DNA of 64,000 nt from Photobacterium leiognathi (GTDB lineage Bacteria > Pseudomonadota > Gammaproteobacteria > Enterobacterales > Vibrionaceae). The notes below the pieces were generated by a model. It made no database searches and was not told where the DNA came from. It worked only from the letters and a program-made list of their open reading frames with translations. Every line of letters starts with the position of its first letter. The stretch's first letter is position 1. This document shows positions 17,941 to 27,357 of this stretch, piece by piece. Position numbers and translations under genes: made by a program. The stretch spans positions 434,001-498,000 of the forward strand of contig NZ_CP131599.1 of the NCBI RefSeq assembly GCF_030685535.1, given 5' to 3'.

Positions 17941-18333
17941 ATGATGAAACACTTTTTGCTACTAATGGGATTATGTTTAAGTACAAATGCGTTAGCCGCA
18001 GAGCAAACACTATATAATACGTTAGGGCAGATTGTGTATGTAGAGCAGAATAATGGTAAATCATGGGTGATTGCAGATGATATACATTGTGAAGCGAAGA
18101 AAAACCTCACGCAGTGCAAATATAAAGAAGGTACCACTCAACGCTCAGTTGAAGGTCTGTTAGCGAAACAGTTAATGAAGGCATTACATCCTTTTACAGC
18201 GGCGTATTCTAATAATAAAGATAACCATAACCAGCTCTCTGTAAAGATTGTTAAATGCTTCAAACAACAAGCAAAAAATAGTGTTGGTCAGCCTGAAGGT
18301 GATTACCAATACCAATGTTTAGTTGAAAAATAG
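17941..18333 (+). CDS. Small exported protein, unknown function
   Basis: About 130 residues. GGAGGAGAAT directly precedes the ATGATG at 17941, so the longer version reading back to 17863 is rejected. Residues 1-21 form a clear signal peptide ending NALAA. The mature part is basic with four Cys, which could form two disulfides in the periplasm. I do not recognise the domain. It is monocistronic, closed by a strong terminator, and lies next to the VarA box of csrB; a shared regulatory link is possible but unproven. Confidence 0.7.
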   Translation: MMKHFLLLMGLCLSTNALAAEQTLYNTLGQIVYVEQNNGKSWVIADDIHCEAKKNLTQCKYKEGTTQRSVEGLLAKQLMKALHPFTAAYSNNKDNHNQLSVKIVKCFKQQAKNSVGQPEGDYQYQCLVEK

Positions 18334-18336
18334 AGA

Positions 18337-18367
18337 CAAAAAGCGAGCATCTAGCTCGCTTTTTTCA
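18337..18367 (+). terminator. Bidirectional terminator
   Basis: Stem AAAAAGCGAGC/GCTCGCTTTTTT around ATCTA (18338-18366), between convergent genes. Confidence 0.88.
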
Positions 18368-18395
18368 TTGTGTTCGTATTTGAACGAGACAGTTA

Positions 18396-19148
18396 TTATT
18401 CTGTTGTAACCACAGGTGGCTGATAACCTGTCATTTGATCGGAAATAATTGAGCCATCTTTGATAGTAATAATGCGAGGCGTTCTTTGTGCTAGGCTCAC
18501 ATCATGGGTAACGACTATCAGTGTTCTCCCTTGTTGGTGTAAGTCATTAAATAACGCTTCAATTTCAGCACCTGATTTAGAGTCCAATGCACCCGTTGGT
18601 TCATCTGCCAAAATGATTTGCGGATCGTTAACTAAAGCCCTTGCTATTGCCACACGCTGCTTTTGACCACCCGACAATTGATTTGGTTTGTGGTGAATAC
18701 GATCCGCGAGCCCTACCTGGGCTAACAAGTCTGCCGCTTTTTCTCGACGTTCTTTTGTTTTTACGCCTCGATACACGAGAGGTAGTGCAACATTATCTAA
18801 TGCCGACGCATATTCTAATAAGTTAAAACTCTGAAAAACAAAACCAATTTTGTGGTTTCTGATTTTTGCAAGTTGGTGGCTTGTCATTGATGATACATCG
18901 TTATTATCCAGAAAATATTCACCAGACGTCGGCTTATCTAAACAACCCAGCATGTTCATTAGTGTCGATTTACCAGAGCCTGAAGGACCAAGAATGGATA
19001 AAAATTCACCAGAATTTATGGTGAGAGAGACATTATCTAATGCCTTAACGATGTTATTTTCTTCGCCATAGAACTTACAGATATGGTTAAGTTCAACTAA
19101 GGCTGAATCAGTTGGGGTCTTACCCAAGTTAGATTGAATTTTACTCAC
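18396..19148 (-). CDS. ABC transporter ATPase, MacB/LolD type
   Basis: 250-residue nucleotide-binding subunit. Walker A is GPSGSGKST (about residue 55), the signature is LSGGQKQRVAIARAL, Walker B is IILADEPTGALDS and the switch His is VVTHD. LADEPTGALD is typical of the MacB/LolD/FtsE group that works with FtsX-type permeases. It is the last gene of a five-gene operon and overlaps the upstream permease by 8 nt. Together with MFP and TolC-like partners it should power efflux of a peptide or lipid-like substrate out of the periplasm. Confidence 0.93.
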   Translation of the reverse strand: MSKIQSNLGKTPTDSALVELNHICKFYGEENNIVKALDNVSLTINSGEFLSILGPSGSGKSTLMNMLGCLDKPTSGEYFLDNNDVSSMTSHQLAKIRNHKIGFVFQSFNLLEYASALDNVALPLVYRGVKTKERREKAADLLAQVGLADRIHHKPNQLSGGQKQRVAIARALVNDPQIILADEPTGALDSKSGAEIEALFNDLHQQGRTLIVVTHDVSLAQRTPRIITIKDGSIISDQMTGYQPPVVTTE

Positions 19149-20415
19149 TTTGAAGTGCCTCTAATGGGGTAATACTTGCAGCTTTATTGGCAGGAAACCA
19201 AGCTGCGAGAATGCCAACCAAAATTAATGCAGAAATTACGATTAACATAACTGACATTGACAGTTCAGGTTTAGGGCTACCTAAGCTTGCATAAAAACCT
19301 GAATTTGAAATAGGAATAGCGTCAATGATGCTGACAAGGCCAAGCGTCATTAATAACCCGATAAAACCACCCATCGCCATTGTCATCATGGCTTGCACAA
19401 TATAATGCAAACGAATATGACTAGGTGTTGCTCCTACTGCCATTCGAACCCCGATATCACGTGTTGCACGTTTGACACTGGCGTACATCACATTTGCAAT
19501 ACCTATTCCCGCAACGCCTAATGTAACAAAGCCGATAATGCCTAAGAAACTTTGTAGCCTGAGTAAAAATGAGCGCATGGTTTCTTGCTGCAGCAGCATG
19601 TCATCCGTTTGAATTAACTGCTCATCAGTAATATCAGCGTTGTATTTGCGCGCAATCACTTGTCGTATCGTTTTGGCCAATTGTTCACGGTTAGCGGTAG
19701 GTTGAGGTTCTACATTAATGCCCTGGATTGGAGCATTGGGATAAAAGCGTTTCCATGTCGCCTGAGGTACCAATATGCTGTATTCAGAGGAAGAACCCGA
19801 CTCAATGTTACGATCATCATCTAGTACACCAATGACGGTAAAATCTTCATCACCAATTTTAAATTGTTTACCAACAGGATCGCTGTCGAGTTTTACGTCT
19901 TTATCCCAGCTAAACGCAGCTTTGTTAAATAATATCGCTGCCAGTATTTTTCCTAAAATAGCGACTTTTCGCTGCTCTTTTGTATCAAGAGGGTTAAACC
20001 AGCGGCTACCTGCCATTAATGTTAAATCATTGAGTTTTTTATAGTTGTTTTCAACCGCAAGCGGGAACATAAATGCTTGGCGATCTTTATAGTGCGCATC
20101 TTCTTCCCATATACCGGTTGCTGATACCATTTTTACTGTCGGTAATGCTTGAATAAGCTTTTGATCTTCCATCGTTAAATCAAGTGATTTACCTTTGTAA
20201 AAATTGCCATGATTAATGGATGCGACACCGCTAGAAACATAGATCAGATTACCGTTGCCACTTGTCGAACTGCGAATTAATCCTTGGCGTAATCCTTCAC
20301 CAGCTGCAAGCATGGTACTAATACAGACTGTTGACCAAACAATGGCAAGAATAGTAAGACTCAAGCGAAGCTTTTCGGCTGACATTTCATGGAAAATTTG
20401 TTTAACAGGAAACAT
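19141..20415 (-). CDS. FtsX/MacB-type ABC permease (second copy)
   Basis: 424 residues with one N-terminal membrane helix, a large periplasmic MacB_PCD domain (~residues 45-270), then three C-terminal helices. Conserved RDIGVRMAVGATPSHIRLHY leads into the final helices, and the protein ends with PANKAASITPLEALQSE. This is the classical MacB permease half. It probably pairs with the adjacent 404-residue permease as a heterodimer, since two distinct permeases and one ATPase are encoded. Confidence 0.9.
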   Translation of the reverse strand: MFPVKQIFHEMSAEKLRLSLTILAIVWSTVCISTMLAAGEGLRQGLIRSSTSGNGNLIYVSSGVASINHGNFYKGKSLDLTMEDQKLIQALPTVKMVSATGIWEEDAHYKDRQAFMFPLAVENNYKKLNDLTLMAGSRWFNPLDTKEQRKVAILGKILAAILFNKAAFSWDKDVKLDSDPVGKQFKIGDEDFTVIGVLDDDRNIESGSSSEYSILVPQATWKRFYPNAPIQGINVEPQPTANREQLAKTIRQVIARKYNADITDEQLIQTDDMLLQQETMRSFLLRLQSFLGIIGFVTLGVAGIGIANVMYASVKRATRDIGVRMAVGATPSHIRLHYIVQAMMTMAMGGFIGLLMTLGLVSIIDAIPISNSGFYASLGSPKPELSMSVMLIVISALILVGILAAWFPANKAASITPLEALQSE

Positions 20416-20416
20416 T

Positions 20417-21631
20417 TTAGGCCCTCGCGCTTAATGCAATCACTGGCGTTAAGTGTGCCGCTCTACGTGCAGGGAAAAACGCAGCTAATAAAGCAAGTAC
20501 TGCTGTGATCACAAGCGTCAAAACGATAGACGTTGACGTCATTACTGGATGACCGAGCCAATCAGGTAATGAAAGCAAGTTTAAGATTTGAATGATGATG
20601 GCAGAAACAGCAATACCGGTAAGAGTTCCCACCGTGACTAATACAGCACCTTCAACCATAAACTGCATCAAAATATGAGTAGGGGTCGCACCAATGGCAA
20701 GTTTTACGCCTATCTCACGGGTTCTTTCGGCTACAGATAAAAACATGATATTAGCAACACCTAACGCACCTACCGCGAGTGTCATTGCACCGCTAGCGCC
20801 TAAAAATAGCTGGATACCACGTAACAGGCTGGTGTAGAAATCGGCATAGCGACTGTAATCTGGCATTCGTATCGCCTGTTTGTCTTTAGGATCAAACTGG
20901 TACTGTTTAGCGAAAAAGTTTTGCATTGCTGTACGTAATGCCATGCTTGAAATACCTTCCGCTGGTTGCACCAATAGATCGGAAGGATTAATGAGCCATA
21001 AGTCATTAAACGTTGTACTTGGAATTAACGCAGCCCGTTTAATTCTGGTAAGCCCATTACTTTCTGTCTTTTTTGAAATACCGATAACTTGAAACGGCAC
21101 ACCATTAATGTTGATGTTGTCGTTCAAACGAATATTTCCGCGTTTAGCTAAACGCCAACCAATAATGGCAACACGGGTATGGTTTTCTAAATCACTTGGG
21201 GATATGTTACGAGAGCCTAGCTCTAAACGCGTGTTATTTAGCGCCAGAAAGTGATTATCAATTCCAAATACATTCCCTTTTAATTGAGTGCCGTCAATAT
21301 CGGTGACTTGTGCTTTAGCATTTGAATATAAAATAGAGACTTGCTTTATTTGGGGCACTTCAGACAACACACTCAGCTGCTTTTCCGTCGTCGTGATCTT
21401 TCTTCTAGCAGGGTATCCTTGCCACGGTTTGCTTGTTTGTGCAAAAGAGACTTTCTGTGTGTCGCTCATTAACATAGAAAAGGATTTTAAGTTTTCACGA
21501 TAAAATCCTTCACCTAATGCGACTAAGACTAAAACTGAAACAATGCCCCAGACTATCGCAATAATGGTAAATGCACTTCTTAACCTATGGGTCAGCAGTG
21601 TTTGAACGGTTTGGCTAAGCAATGTAATCAT
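20417..21631 (-). CDS. FtsX/MacB-type ABC permease (first copy)
   Basis: 404 residues with the same plan as its neighbour: N-terminal helix, periplasmic MacB_PCD domain, three helices. The motif RTREIGVKLAIGATPTHILM precedes helix 2, and the end is FPARRAAHLTPVIALSA. The start overlaps the stop of the TolC-like gene by 4 nt, so the operon is translationally coupled. The two permeases are clearly diverged, which favours a heterodimeric exporter. Confidence 0.9.
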   Translation of the reverse strand: MITLLSQTVQTLLTHRLRSAFTIIAIVWGIVSVLVLVALGEGFYRENLKSFSMLMSDTQKVSFAQTSKPWQGYPARRKITTTEKQLSVLSEVPQIKQVSILYSNAKAQVTDIDGTQLKGNVFGIDNHFLALNNTRLELGSRNISPSDLENHTRVAIIGWRLAKRGNIRLNDNININGVPFQVIGISKKTESNGLTRIKRAALIPSTTFNDLWLINPSDLLVQPAEGISSMALRTAMQNFFAKQYQFDPKDKQAIRMPDYSRYADFYTSLLRGIQLFLGASGAMTLAVGALGVANIMFLSVAERTREIGVKLAIGATPTHILMQFMVEGAVLVTVGTLTGIAVSAIIIQILNLLSLPDWLGHPVMTSTSIVLTLVITAVLALLAAFFPARRAAHLTPVIALSARA

Positions 21632-22902
21632 GGCATTAAGGCCTGAGAAATCTGAGTAATTGTTTGGTCATTGAGTTGACCTGTAAGCTTCAGCAATTCA
21701 ATTCGGTTTAACCAGTACTGGTAGAGAAGTTGCTGTAAGTCTTCTTTACTTCGATATACCTTATCTTGAACGTTGATAATGTCTAATACCGTTGTACCAT
21801 CAGCGCCAGAATCAAACAGAATCTCTTTAGTTTTTAGTGCTTTTTCATCGAATTTGACTTTTTCTACACCCATCTCAACGCGCTTCCAATCCAGAGCAAG
21901 TTGGTTAAAGCGTGTCTTCACATTATTTTCGAGATTAAGTTCCACCTTTCTTAATCGTTGTTTAGCAATTTGTAACTCGAGTTTAGATTGTGAAACTTTG
22001 GTTTTTATCGCGCCATTAAGATCAATTGGCACAGAAACACCAAGGCTTGCACTCATTCCTTCACTATTATTGTCAAAGTTATTACTGTAGCCAACGGAGC
22101 CGTTAACGGTGGGGTAGTATCCCGCTTGTTCTTGATCTACTGCAAGTTGTTGACGTTTAACATTTTGTATCTCAGTCAATAATTCAGGGCTGTTATCTTT
22201 TGCTTTGTTTAACCATGCTTTTTCATCATTTAATGCTAGTGCAGGTTGGTGAAGATTTTGGCTGTCGATTTCATTGACGCGATCAGGTGTTTGGTTGATC
22301 ACTATAGCGAGAGCAGACTGTTTTTCAACGAGATCTGATTGTCGCTGTAATACTGTGGTTTCAGTGCTGATTACTTGCGCTTTTGCATCGTCAATCCCTG
22401 TTGACATGATCAAATCGGCTTTGTAGCGCTGCTCTGTCAGTGAGAGTAGTTGCTGGCTATCTTTATGCTGTTGCTCAGCAATGGCGAGTGAACGTTGAGC
22501 TTGTGCTAAAGCGAAATAAGCTTGGATAAGCTCTTCTGCCAATGTGTTTTTCGCTTTTGTAATAGCGATTTTTGCAATAACCACATCTACTTGTGATTGA
22601 TCCAATGCTGACCAATTTTGACTATTCCAAATCGATTGAGTCAGTGAAATATTGTAGCCATTACTGCTGCCACGATCTTTATTCCAACCGGAAGAAGCAC
22701 TCCCTTGAAGGCTAGGAAGTAATGCACTTTTGCTTAGTGATACACCGTATTGGCTCTTACTCTCTTCAAGCTGCTTAATACGGTAATCAGGACTTGTTTG
22801 TTTTGCCGCCGTCCATGCTTGATTAATTGTTAATGCGAAGCTTTGAGTACATACCAAACCAAGAGAAAGACTCAACAGCGTGTTACGCCATATAGCTGTC
22901 AT
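21628..22902 (-). CDS. TolC-family outer membrane channel
   Basis: 424 residues with a signal peptide ending SFALT (~residue 25) and two OEP repeats of long heptad-rich helices (about residues 30-210 and 220-420), the TolC fold. Its place inside the export operon means it is a dedicated outer-membrane exit duct. The start shares one base with the end of the membrane fusion gene. Confidence 0.9.
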   Translation of the reverse strand: MTAIWRNTLLSLSLGLVCTQSFALTINQAWTAAKQTSPDYRIKQLEESKSQYGVSLSKSALLPSLQGSASSGWNKDRGSSNGYNISLTQSIWNSQNWSALDQSQVDVVIAKIAITKAKNTLAEELIQAYFALAQAQRSLAIAEQQHKDSQQLLSLTEQRYKADLIMSTGIDDAKAQVISTETTVLQRQSDLVEKQSALAIVINQTPDRVNEIDSQNLHQPALALNDEKAWLNKAKDNSPELLTEIQNVKRQQLAVDQEQAGYYPTVNGSVGYSNNFDNNSEGMSASLGVSVPIDLNGAIKTKVSQSKLELQIAKQRLRKVELNLENNVKTRFNQLALDWKRVEMGVEKVKFDEKALKTKEILFDSGADGTTVLDIINVQDKVYRSKEDLQQLLYQYWLNRIELLKLTGQLNDQTITQISQALMP

Positions 22903-24038
22903 TATAAGCCCTCAACCATACTGGCATCGATGATGCTTTGTTTGGGTTCAATGCCTGATAAGACTTCGACATTAATACCGTCTGATAAGCCTAGCTTCAC
23001 GGGAATCTCTTTATAGCCTTTAGTTGAGTCATCGGCGATAAGCACAAAAGGATCATTGCCTTTAAAATACAGAGCGCGTTCAGGTACCGTCATTACGTCA
23101 GTCGCTTTTTTCAATGTGATATGGGCAGTAGCTGTAAAACCTGAGCGTAAAGTAATATCTTTAGGAAACTTAATATCACTGACTTCAACCGCAAAACCAT
23201 TATCAAAACTCTGCGCTTGTTGGTTATTATTGCTATCGTCGTTTAGCTTTTCTGATTGCACCGCAACTTTAGTGAGTTTTCCTGCAATTTTTAGATCAGG
23301 ATAAGGTGCTAGGGTTAATTCAACAGGCATTCCCTCTGTCAGTTGAGCTGCATCATGCTCACTCACCGAACCTTTAAAGATGATATTGTTCATATCAGCC
23401 ATGGTCATAATTTCTGTCGCTGCTTGGTTTGATTCCGTTGACGTGATCGGTTCACCGACATCGACTTTGACATCCAATACCGTACCGTTAATCGGCGCAT
23501 AAATAATAGAGGTGAGTTTAGTGGAACCTGCATTTGATTCGCCTTTACTCATTAGATCAGACTCTTGTTGTTTTTGTTTTAACTCAGCGGTTTTCGATTT
23601 CACAGCGGCTTGTGCTTGAATATAAGCATCGAAATTGGCTGGAATAATTTTTTGTGCCGCTAAACGTTGTAAATTCGCCAGTTTTACTTTGGCTGATTCC
23701 AAGTCGGCTTTGCTTTTTAATAAGTCAGCATTAACACGAGTGAGATCTTGCGGTGTAGGGTTTGGACGAAGCTTTATAACGGGAGAGCCAGCCTCTACTT
23801 TGTCGCCTAGATTGACATAAATTTTATCCACTATCCCTTCTATTTGAGATTTAATCTTTACCGCTTGAGCAAGCATGATTTGTCCTACTGCAATGGCTTG
23901 TTTCTCAATAGTCGCATTTTTAGCAGCCAACATAGTGAAATGGTGTTTATCAGAAGAGGGAGCTTTAACTGCATAAATGCCTAAGGCAGCAATAGCACTT
24001 AGGGTTGCAATGGCAATCCAGCGTTTTTTCATAGTCAT
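22902..24038 (-). CDS. HlyD/MacA-type membrane fusion protein
   Basis: Periplasmic adaptor linking the permeases to the TolC-like channel. From ATG 24038 (MTMKKRWIAI) it has a signal anchor (~residues 3-24), then a biotinyl-lipoyl half (GQIMLAQAVKIKSQIEGIVD), an alpha-hairpin, the returning lipoyl half (IYAPINGTVLDVKVDVGEPI) and beta-barrel domains. A reading back to 24101 would put hydrophilic residues before the signal and is less likely. First gene of the operon. The neighbouring MacB proteins suggest peptide, macrolide or siderophore-like cargo, not decidable here. Confidence 0.88.
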   Translation of the reverse strand: MTMKKRWIAIATLSAIAALGIYAVKAPSSDKHHFTMLAAKNATIEKQAIAVGQIMLAQAVKIKSQIEGIVDKIYVNLGDKVEAGSPVIKLRPNPTPQDLTRVNADLLKSKADLESAKVKLANLQRLAAQKIIPANFDAYIQAQAAVKSKTAELKQKQQESDLMSKGESNAGSTKLTSIIYAPINGTVLDVKVDVGEPITSTESNQAATEIMTMADMNNIIFKGSVSEHDAAQLTEGMPVELTLAPYPDLKIAGKLTKVAVQSEKLNDDSNNNQQAQSFDNGFAVEVSDIKFPKDITLRSGFTATAHITLKKATDVMTVPERALYFKGNDPFVLIADDSTKGYKEIPVKLGLSDGINVEVLSGIEPKQSIIDASMVEGL

Positions 24039-24345
24039 ATTCGTCAATGGATCTCTATCGATTAAATGGGGCTTTTTTAGTTGGACAACTATGAATAGCA
24101 CAATTCATAACATCTGCAATTAAATTTTATCGGTTGTAAATGATGAAGTGTTATAGCTCTGTTAAATGTTATGAATCATACATATTCCGCTTATTTATTT
24201 GATAGCGTTAGAGGAACTGCAACGAGATGACATCACCTTTTTATGTTTCATAAAGATGTGTCTTACATCGCTTTTATTTAGATTAAAAATGAAAGTGGTA
24301 ATAATAAAAGATAGGATCAAAAGTTATATTACTTAGCAATATGCC
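24039..24345. other. Divergent promoter region
   Basis: About 300 AT-rich bases between the exporter operon and the GRDP-like gene. No clear operator, hairpin or small gene was seen. Confidence 0.4.
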
Positions 24346-24987
24346 ATGAATGATGATTTTATATTGATTGCTGTTGTCATTATTTTTACCTTGCTAATCT
24401 ATTTTAAAATTAGGAATATCCAATATTTTAGAAGGGAAATGTATATTAATAAATACGTTTTTCCTGCGATATTATCAGAGAAAGTCAGAGGAAAATATCC
24501 ACATTTAACGAAACAGCAAACTGATCTGGTGATGGTTGCCCTTCGAGACTATTTTTATATTTGTCATAAAGCAAAGGGAAAAGCTGTTGCTATGCCGTCA
24601 CAAGTCGTAGATGTCGCATGGCATGAATTTATTTTGTTTACTCGTGAATATGAAATGTTCTGTAACAAGGCATTTGATCGTTTTTTGCATCATACTCCAA
24701 CCGAGGTAATGAAAAGCTCGGTACAGGCAACAGAAGGGATCAAGCGAGCATGGTCACTCTGTTGTACTAAAGAAGCGATTGATCCTAAAAATCCTACTCG
24801 TTTACCTTTGCTATTTGATATTGATACAAGGTTAAGTATCGAAGATGGCTTTCGTTACACATTAAATTGTAAAGATGATAAGCATCATGGCAGTTATTGC
24901 GCTGGTGATATCGGTTGTAGTGCCAGTACGAGTGGCTGTGGCTCATTTGATTCGGATGGTGCTGGTGGCGGTTGTGGTGGAGATTAA
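24346..24987 (+). CDS. GRDP-like membrane protein with a Gly/Cys-rich tail
   Basis: 213 residues. An N-terminal membrane helix (about 5-22) is followed by a domain with VDVAWHEFILFTREYEMFC and FLHHTP. These match the conserved WHEFILxTxxY...HHxP pattern of glycine-rich-domain-containing (GRDP-like, DUF1399-related) proteins. The tail is Gly/Ser/Cys-rich (SGCGSFDSDGAGGGCGGD), as in TIGR04222-type membrane proteins. Function unknown; His and Cys residues could bind metal. The ribosome binding site is weak. A possible partner of the permease gene 51 nt downstream, but this is not established. Confidence 0.65.
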   Translation: MNDDFILIAVVIIFTLLIYFKIRNIQYFRREMYINKYVFPAILSEKVRGKYPHLTKQQTDLVMVALRDYFYICHKAKGKAVAMPSQVVDVAWHEFILFTREYEMFCNKAFDRFLHHTPTEVMKSSVQATEGIKRAWSLCCTKEAIDPKNPTRLPLLFDIDTRLSIEDGFRYTLNCKDDKHHGSYCAGDIGCSASTSGCGSFDSDGAGGGCGGD

Positions 24988-25038
24988 TACCGCAATAGGC
25001 CGAGTTTATCACTTTGACATTAATAAGAGGTAACATCT

Positions 25039-27261
25039 GTGCAAGCAATATTATGGATGATAGGCGCACTGTGCTCGTTTTGCTTAATCGCTATTGGTGC
25101 AAGAGAGTTGGCAAATGACATCACTACTGCGCAGTTAATGGCATTACGAAGTGTGATTGGACTAGGGCTCATCACTGCCATTATCTGTTATCACCGCGAT
25201 ACTCGCTTGTTTAAAACTCAACGCTTACCCCTCCAAGTTTTCCGTAATGTGTTTCATTTTGCTGGGCAATATGGTTGGTTATTTGGTATCACCGTCTTAC
25301 CACTGGCAGAAGTATTTGCGATTGAGTTTACCGTTCCTATTTGGACTGCAATCATCGCCACCTTATTCCTACAGGAACGCTTTAACTCACAGCGATTACT
25401 CTCTTTGGTACTGGGTTTTGTTGGGGTACTGATCATTGTTCAGCCCGGCATTAAAATCATCAATAGTGTTTCATTGATCGTCCTCGGAGCCGCTGTGTGT
25501 TATGCGGTTTCCCATGCCTCTACCAAGTCATTGTCTGTGACAGATAAGCCATTAACCATATTGTTTTATATGTGTTTAGTACAATTACCGTTAGGCGTAT
25601 TACTGGCTTATCAAAATTGGCAAGAACCGAATTTACTGGCCTGGGTTTGGATTATATTAGTGTCTGTAGCAGCACTTTCAGCCCATTTCTGTATGACTAA
25701 AGCGATGCAAACAGCCGATGTGACCTTGGTAGTGATGATGGATTTTTTACGTTTACCATTAATCGCATTAGTTGGCGTGTATTTAACGCCAAACATCACT
25801 TGTGATGAGTGTGCGACATCGAAATACAAGTACGAATGGTCAGTCAATGGTTTAACTGTCGGAACAGGCGCAACATATACTTATCGCGCTGAAGATGCGG
25901 GATTCAATATCCGCCTGAACGTTACTGGTGAAGATACTTATGGGCAAAAAACCAGTGCTTATGTTGTCTATGGAGTGTCAAAGACAGACAAGCTATTTGC
26001 TAATATGCGCGCCTTCACTGCAAAAAACACTATAGGCGCAGTTACAGCAGCATGGGGTAAGAGTGGCAGTGGTAATGATATTTCATCCGTTGAAAGTAAT
26101 TTATCATCAGGCGTAGTTGATATTGCTGGCTCAGGCTGGACTGGCTTTCTTAACGGCGCATTTGCGGCATTAAAAGAGGATGGCTCGGTTGTCGTTTGGG
26201 GAAATACAAGCACCGGAGGTTCAGCTGCTTCAGTCGCGAGCGATTTACAAAGCGGTGTTGAACATGTGGTTGGTAATCGTGGCGCTTTCGCTGCACTAAA
26301 AGCTGACGGCTCAGTTGTTTCCTGGGGAAGCACCGAGTTCGGAGGTGATTCAAGTTCTGTTTTAGGTCTAGATTCTGGTGTTGTAAGTTTGCATCAAACA
26401 GTAACAGGGTTCATCGCAGTCAAAAACGACGGCTCTGCCATTGCTTGGGGTAAGCCAGGTACAGGCGCTGATGGAACTCAAGTCTCGGCATATTTAACAT
26501 CAGATGTCGAAGGTGTTTACGACGTAAGCTATTCTGTTATTGCTTTGAAAAAAGCGAACGGAGGAGCTGTCATCTGGGGTGATGGTCGTGCGGCGCCACT
26601 AGTTATTAGTGAAGGCGTAAAAACAGTCATTACCAGTTCTGTTGCTGCAGTGGTTTTAAAAGATGATGGCTCTGTTCAAGCTTGGGGGCTAAACGGCGCT
26701 GCTAAGTATTTCTATCGTGTTAGAGACCAGTTGCAATCGGGTGTTATAGCAATTTCTGAAGCAGGGACGGCAACTAACGGATCATACTCGGGGGGGAGCG
26801 CTTTTGCAGCATTAAAAGACGACGGTACGGTTATCTTCTGGGGGGATGATGTTACAACACAACGCTATCCTACTATCACCGATTCCGTAGCAATTGATGG
26901 TACTTTGTCCTCATTTGTGTCTATTAATGCGCTAGGTGAAGTAACCATCTTAGAAGATTATTCGCGACACTCAATTAATGAAATATCATCAACGAGCAAC
27001 ATAAAAACTATTACACGAATCCCAAAAGATGCTGGCTTCGCTTTGAGTAGAAATGATGGAACACTTCATTTGGTGGGCAGGGTAAGCCAAAGAGCCCCAA
27101 CGAATTTAGGGGTGGTATCTCAATGGAGCGCTAGATCATCTGCTTACGCTGCGTTGAATACAGAAGGTAAAGTATTCTCTTGGGGTGAACCATCCCAAGG
27201 GATTGTTGTTCCAAACCTAGCTCAACCATCATTCTATGAATTAGAATCATCATTCGATTAA
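25039..27261 (+). CDS. Chimeric protein: DMT/EamA permease fused to Ig-like and RCC1-repeat domains
   Basis: 740 residues in one frame. GTG start with AAGAGG upstream. Residues 1-~249 are a drug/metabolite (EamA) permease with nine of the usual ten membrane helices, ending abruptly at GVYLTPN. Residues ~258-310 are an Ig-like module (YKYEWSVNGLTVGTGATYTY). Residues ~325-735 are RCC1/BNR-like repeats of about 50 residues with a recurring AALKxDGSVxxWG core (at least eight). The tail resembles secreted Vibrionaceae repeat proteins that normally carry a signal peptide. Most likely a rearrangement joined the 5' part of a permease gene to the 3' part of a repeat-protein gene, with its terminator. 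With nine helices the tail would face the periplasm. Expression or function is unknown. Confidence 0.75.
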   Translation: MQAILWMIGALCSFCLIAIGARELANDITTAQLMALRSVIGLGLITAIICYHRDTRLFKTQRLPLQVFRNVFHFAGQYGWLFGITVLPLAEVFAIEFTVPIWTAIIATLFLQERFNSQRLLSLVLGFVGVLIIVQPGIKIINSVSLIVLGAAVCYAVSHASTKSLSVTDKPLTILFYMCLVQLPLGVLLAYQNWQEPNLLAWVWIILVSVAALSAHFCMTKAMQTADVTLVVMMDFLRLPLIALVGVYLTPNITCDECATSKYKYEWSVNGLTVGTGATYTYRAEDAGFNIRLNVTGEDTYGQKTSAYVVYGVSKTDKLFANMRAFTAKNTIGAVTAAWGKSGSGNDISSVESNLSSGVVDIAGSGWTGFLNGAFAALKEDGSVVVWGNTSTGGSAASVASDLQSGVEHVVGNRGAFAALKADGSVVSWGSTEFGGDSSSVLGLDSGVVSLHQTVTGFIAVKNDGSAIAWGKPGTGADGTQVSAYLTSDVEGVYDVSYSVIALKKANGGAVIWGDGRAAPLVISEGVKTVITSSVAAVVLKDDGSVQAWGLNGAAKYFYRVRDQLQSGVIAISEAGTATNGSYSGGSAFAALKDDGTVIFWGDDVTTQRYPTITDSVAIDGTLSSFVSINALGEVTILEDYSRHSINEISSTSNIKTITRIPKDAGFALSRNDGTLHLVGRVSQRAPTNLGVVSQWSARSSAYAALNTEGKVFSWGEPSQGIVVPNLAQPSFYELESSFD

Positions 27262-27268
27262 AAAATAT

Positions 27269-27296
27269 GGACCATCACTCGATGGTCCTTTTTTTT
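27269..27296 (+). terminator. Terminator of the DMT-RCC1 gene
   Basis: Stem GGACCATC/GATGGTCC with loop ACTC, then eight T. Confidence 0.92.
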
Positions 27297-27357
27297 CCAT
27301 GAATGTTACCCCAACCTAAGTTAACTGTGGTTACATGTAACTTGGTATTTATAAACC

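Noticed and set aside
25968..26333. 121-codon minus-strand frame within the RCC1 repeats
   Set aside because: Antisense shadow of repetitive coding sequence; no ribosome binding site.
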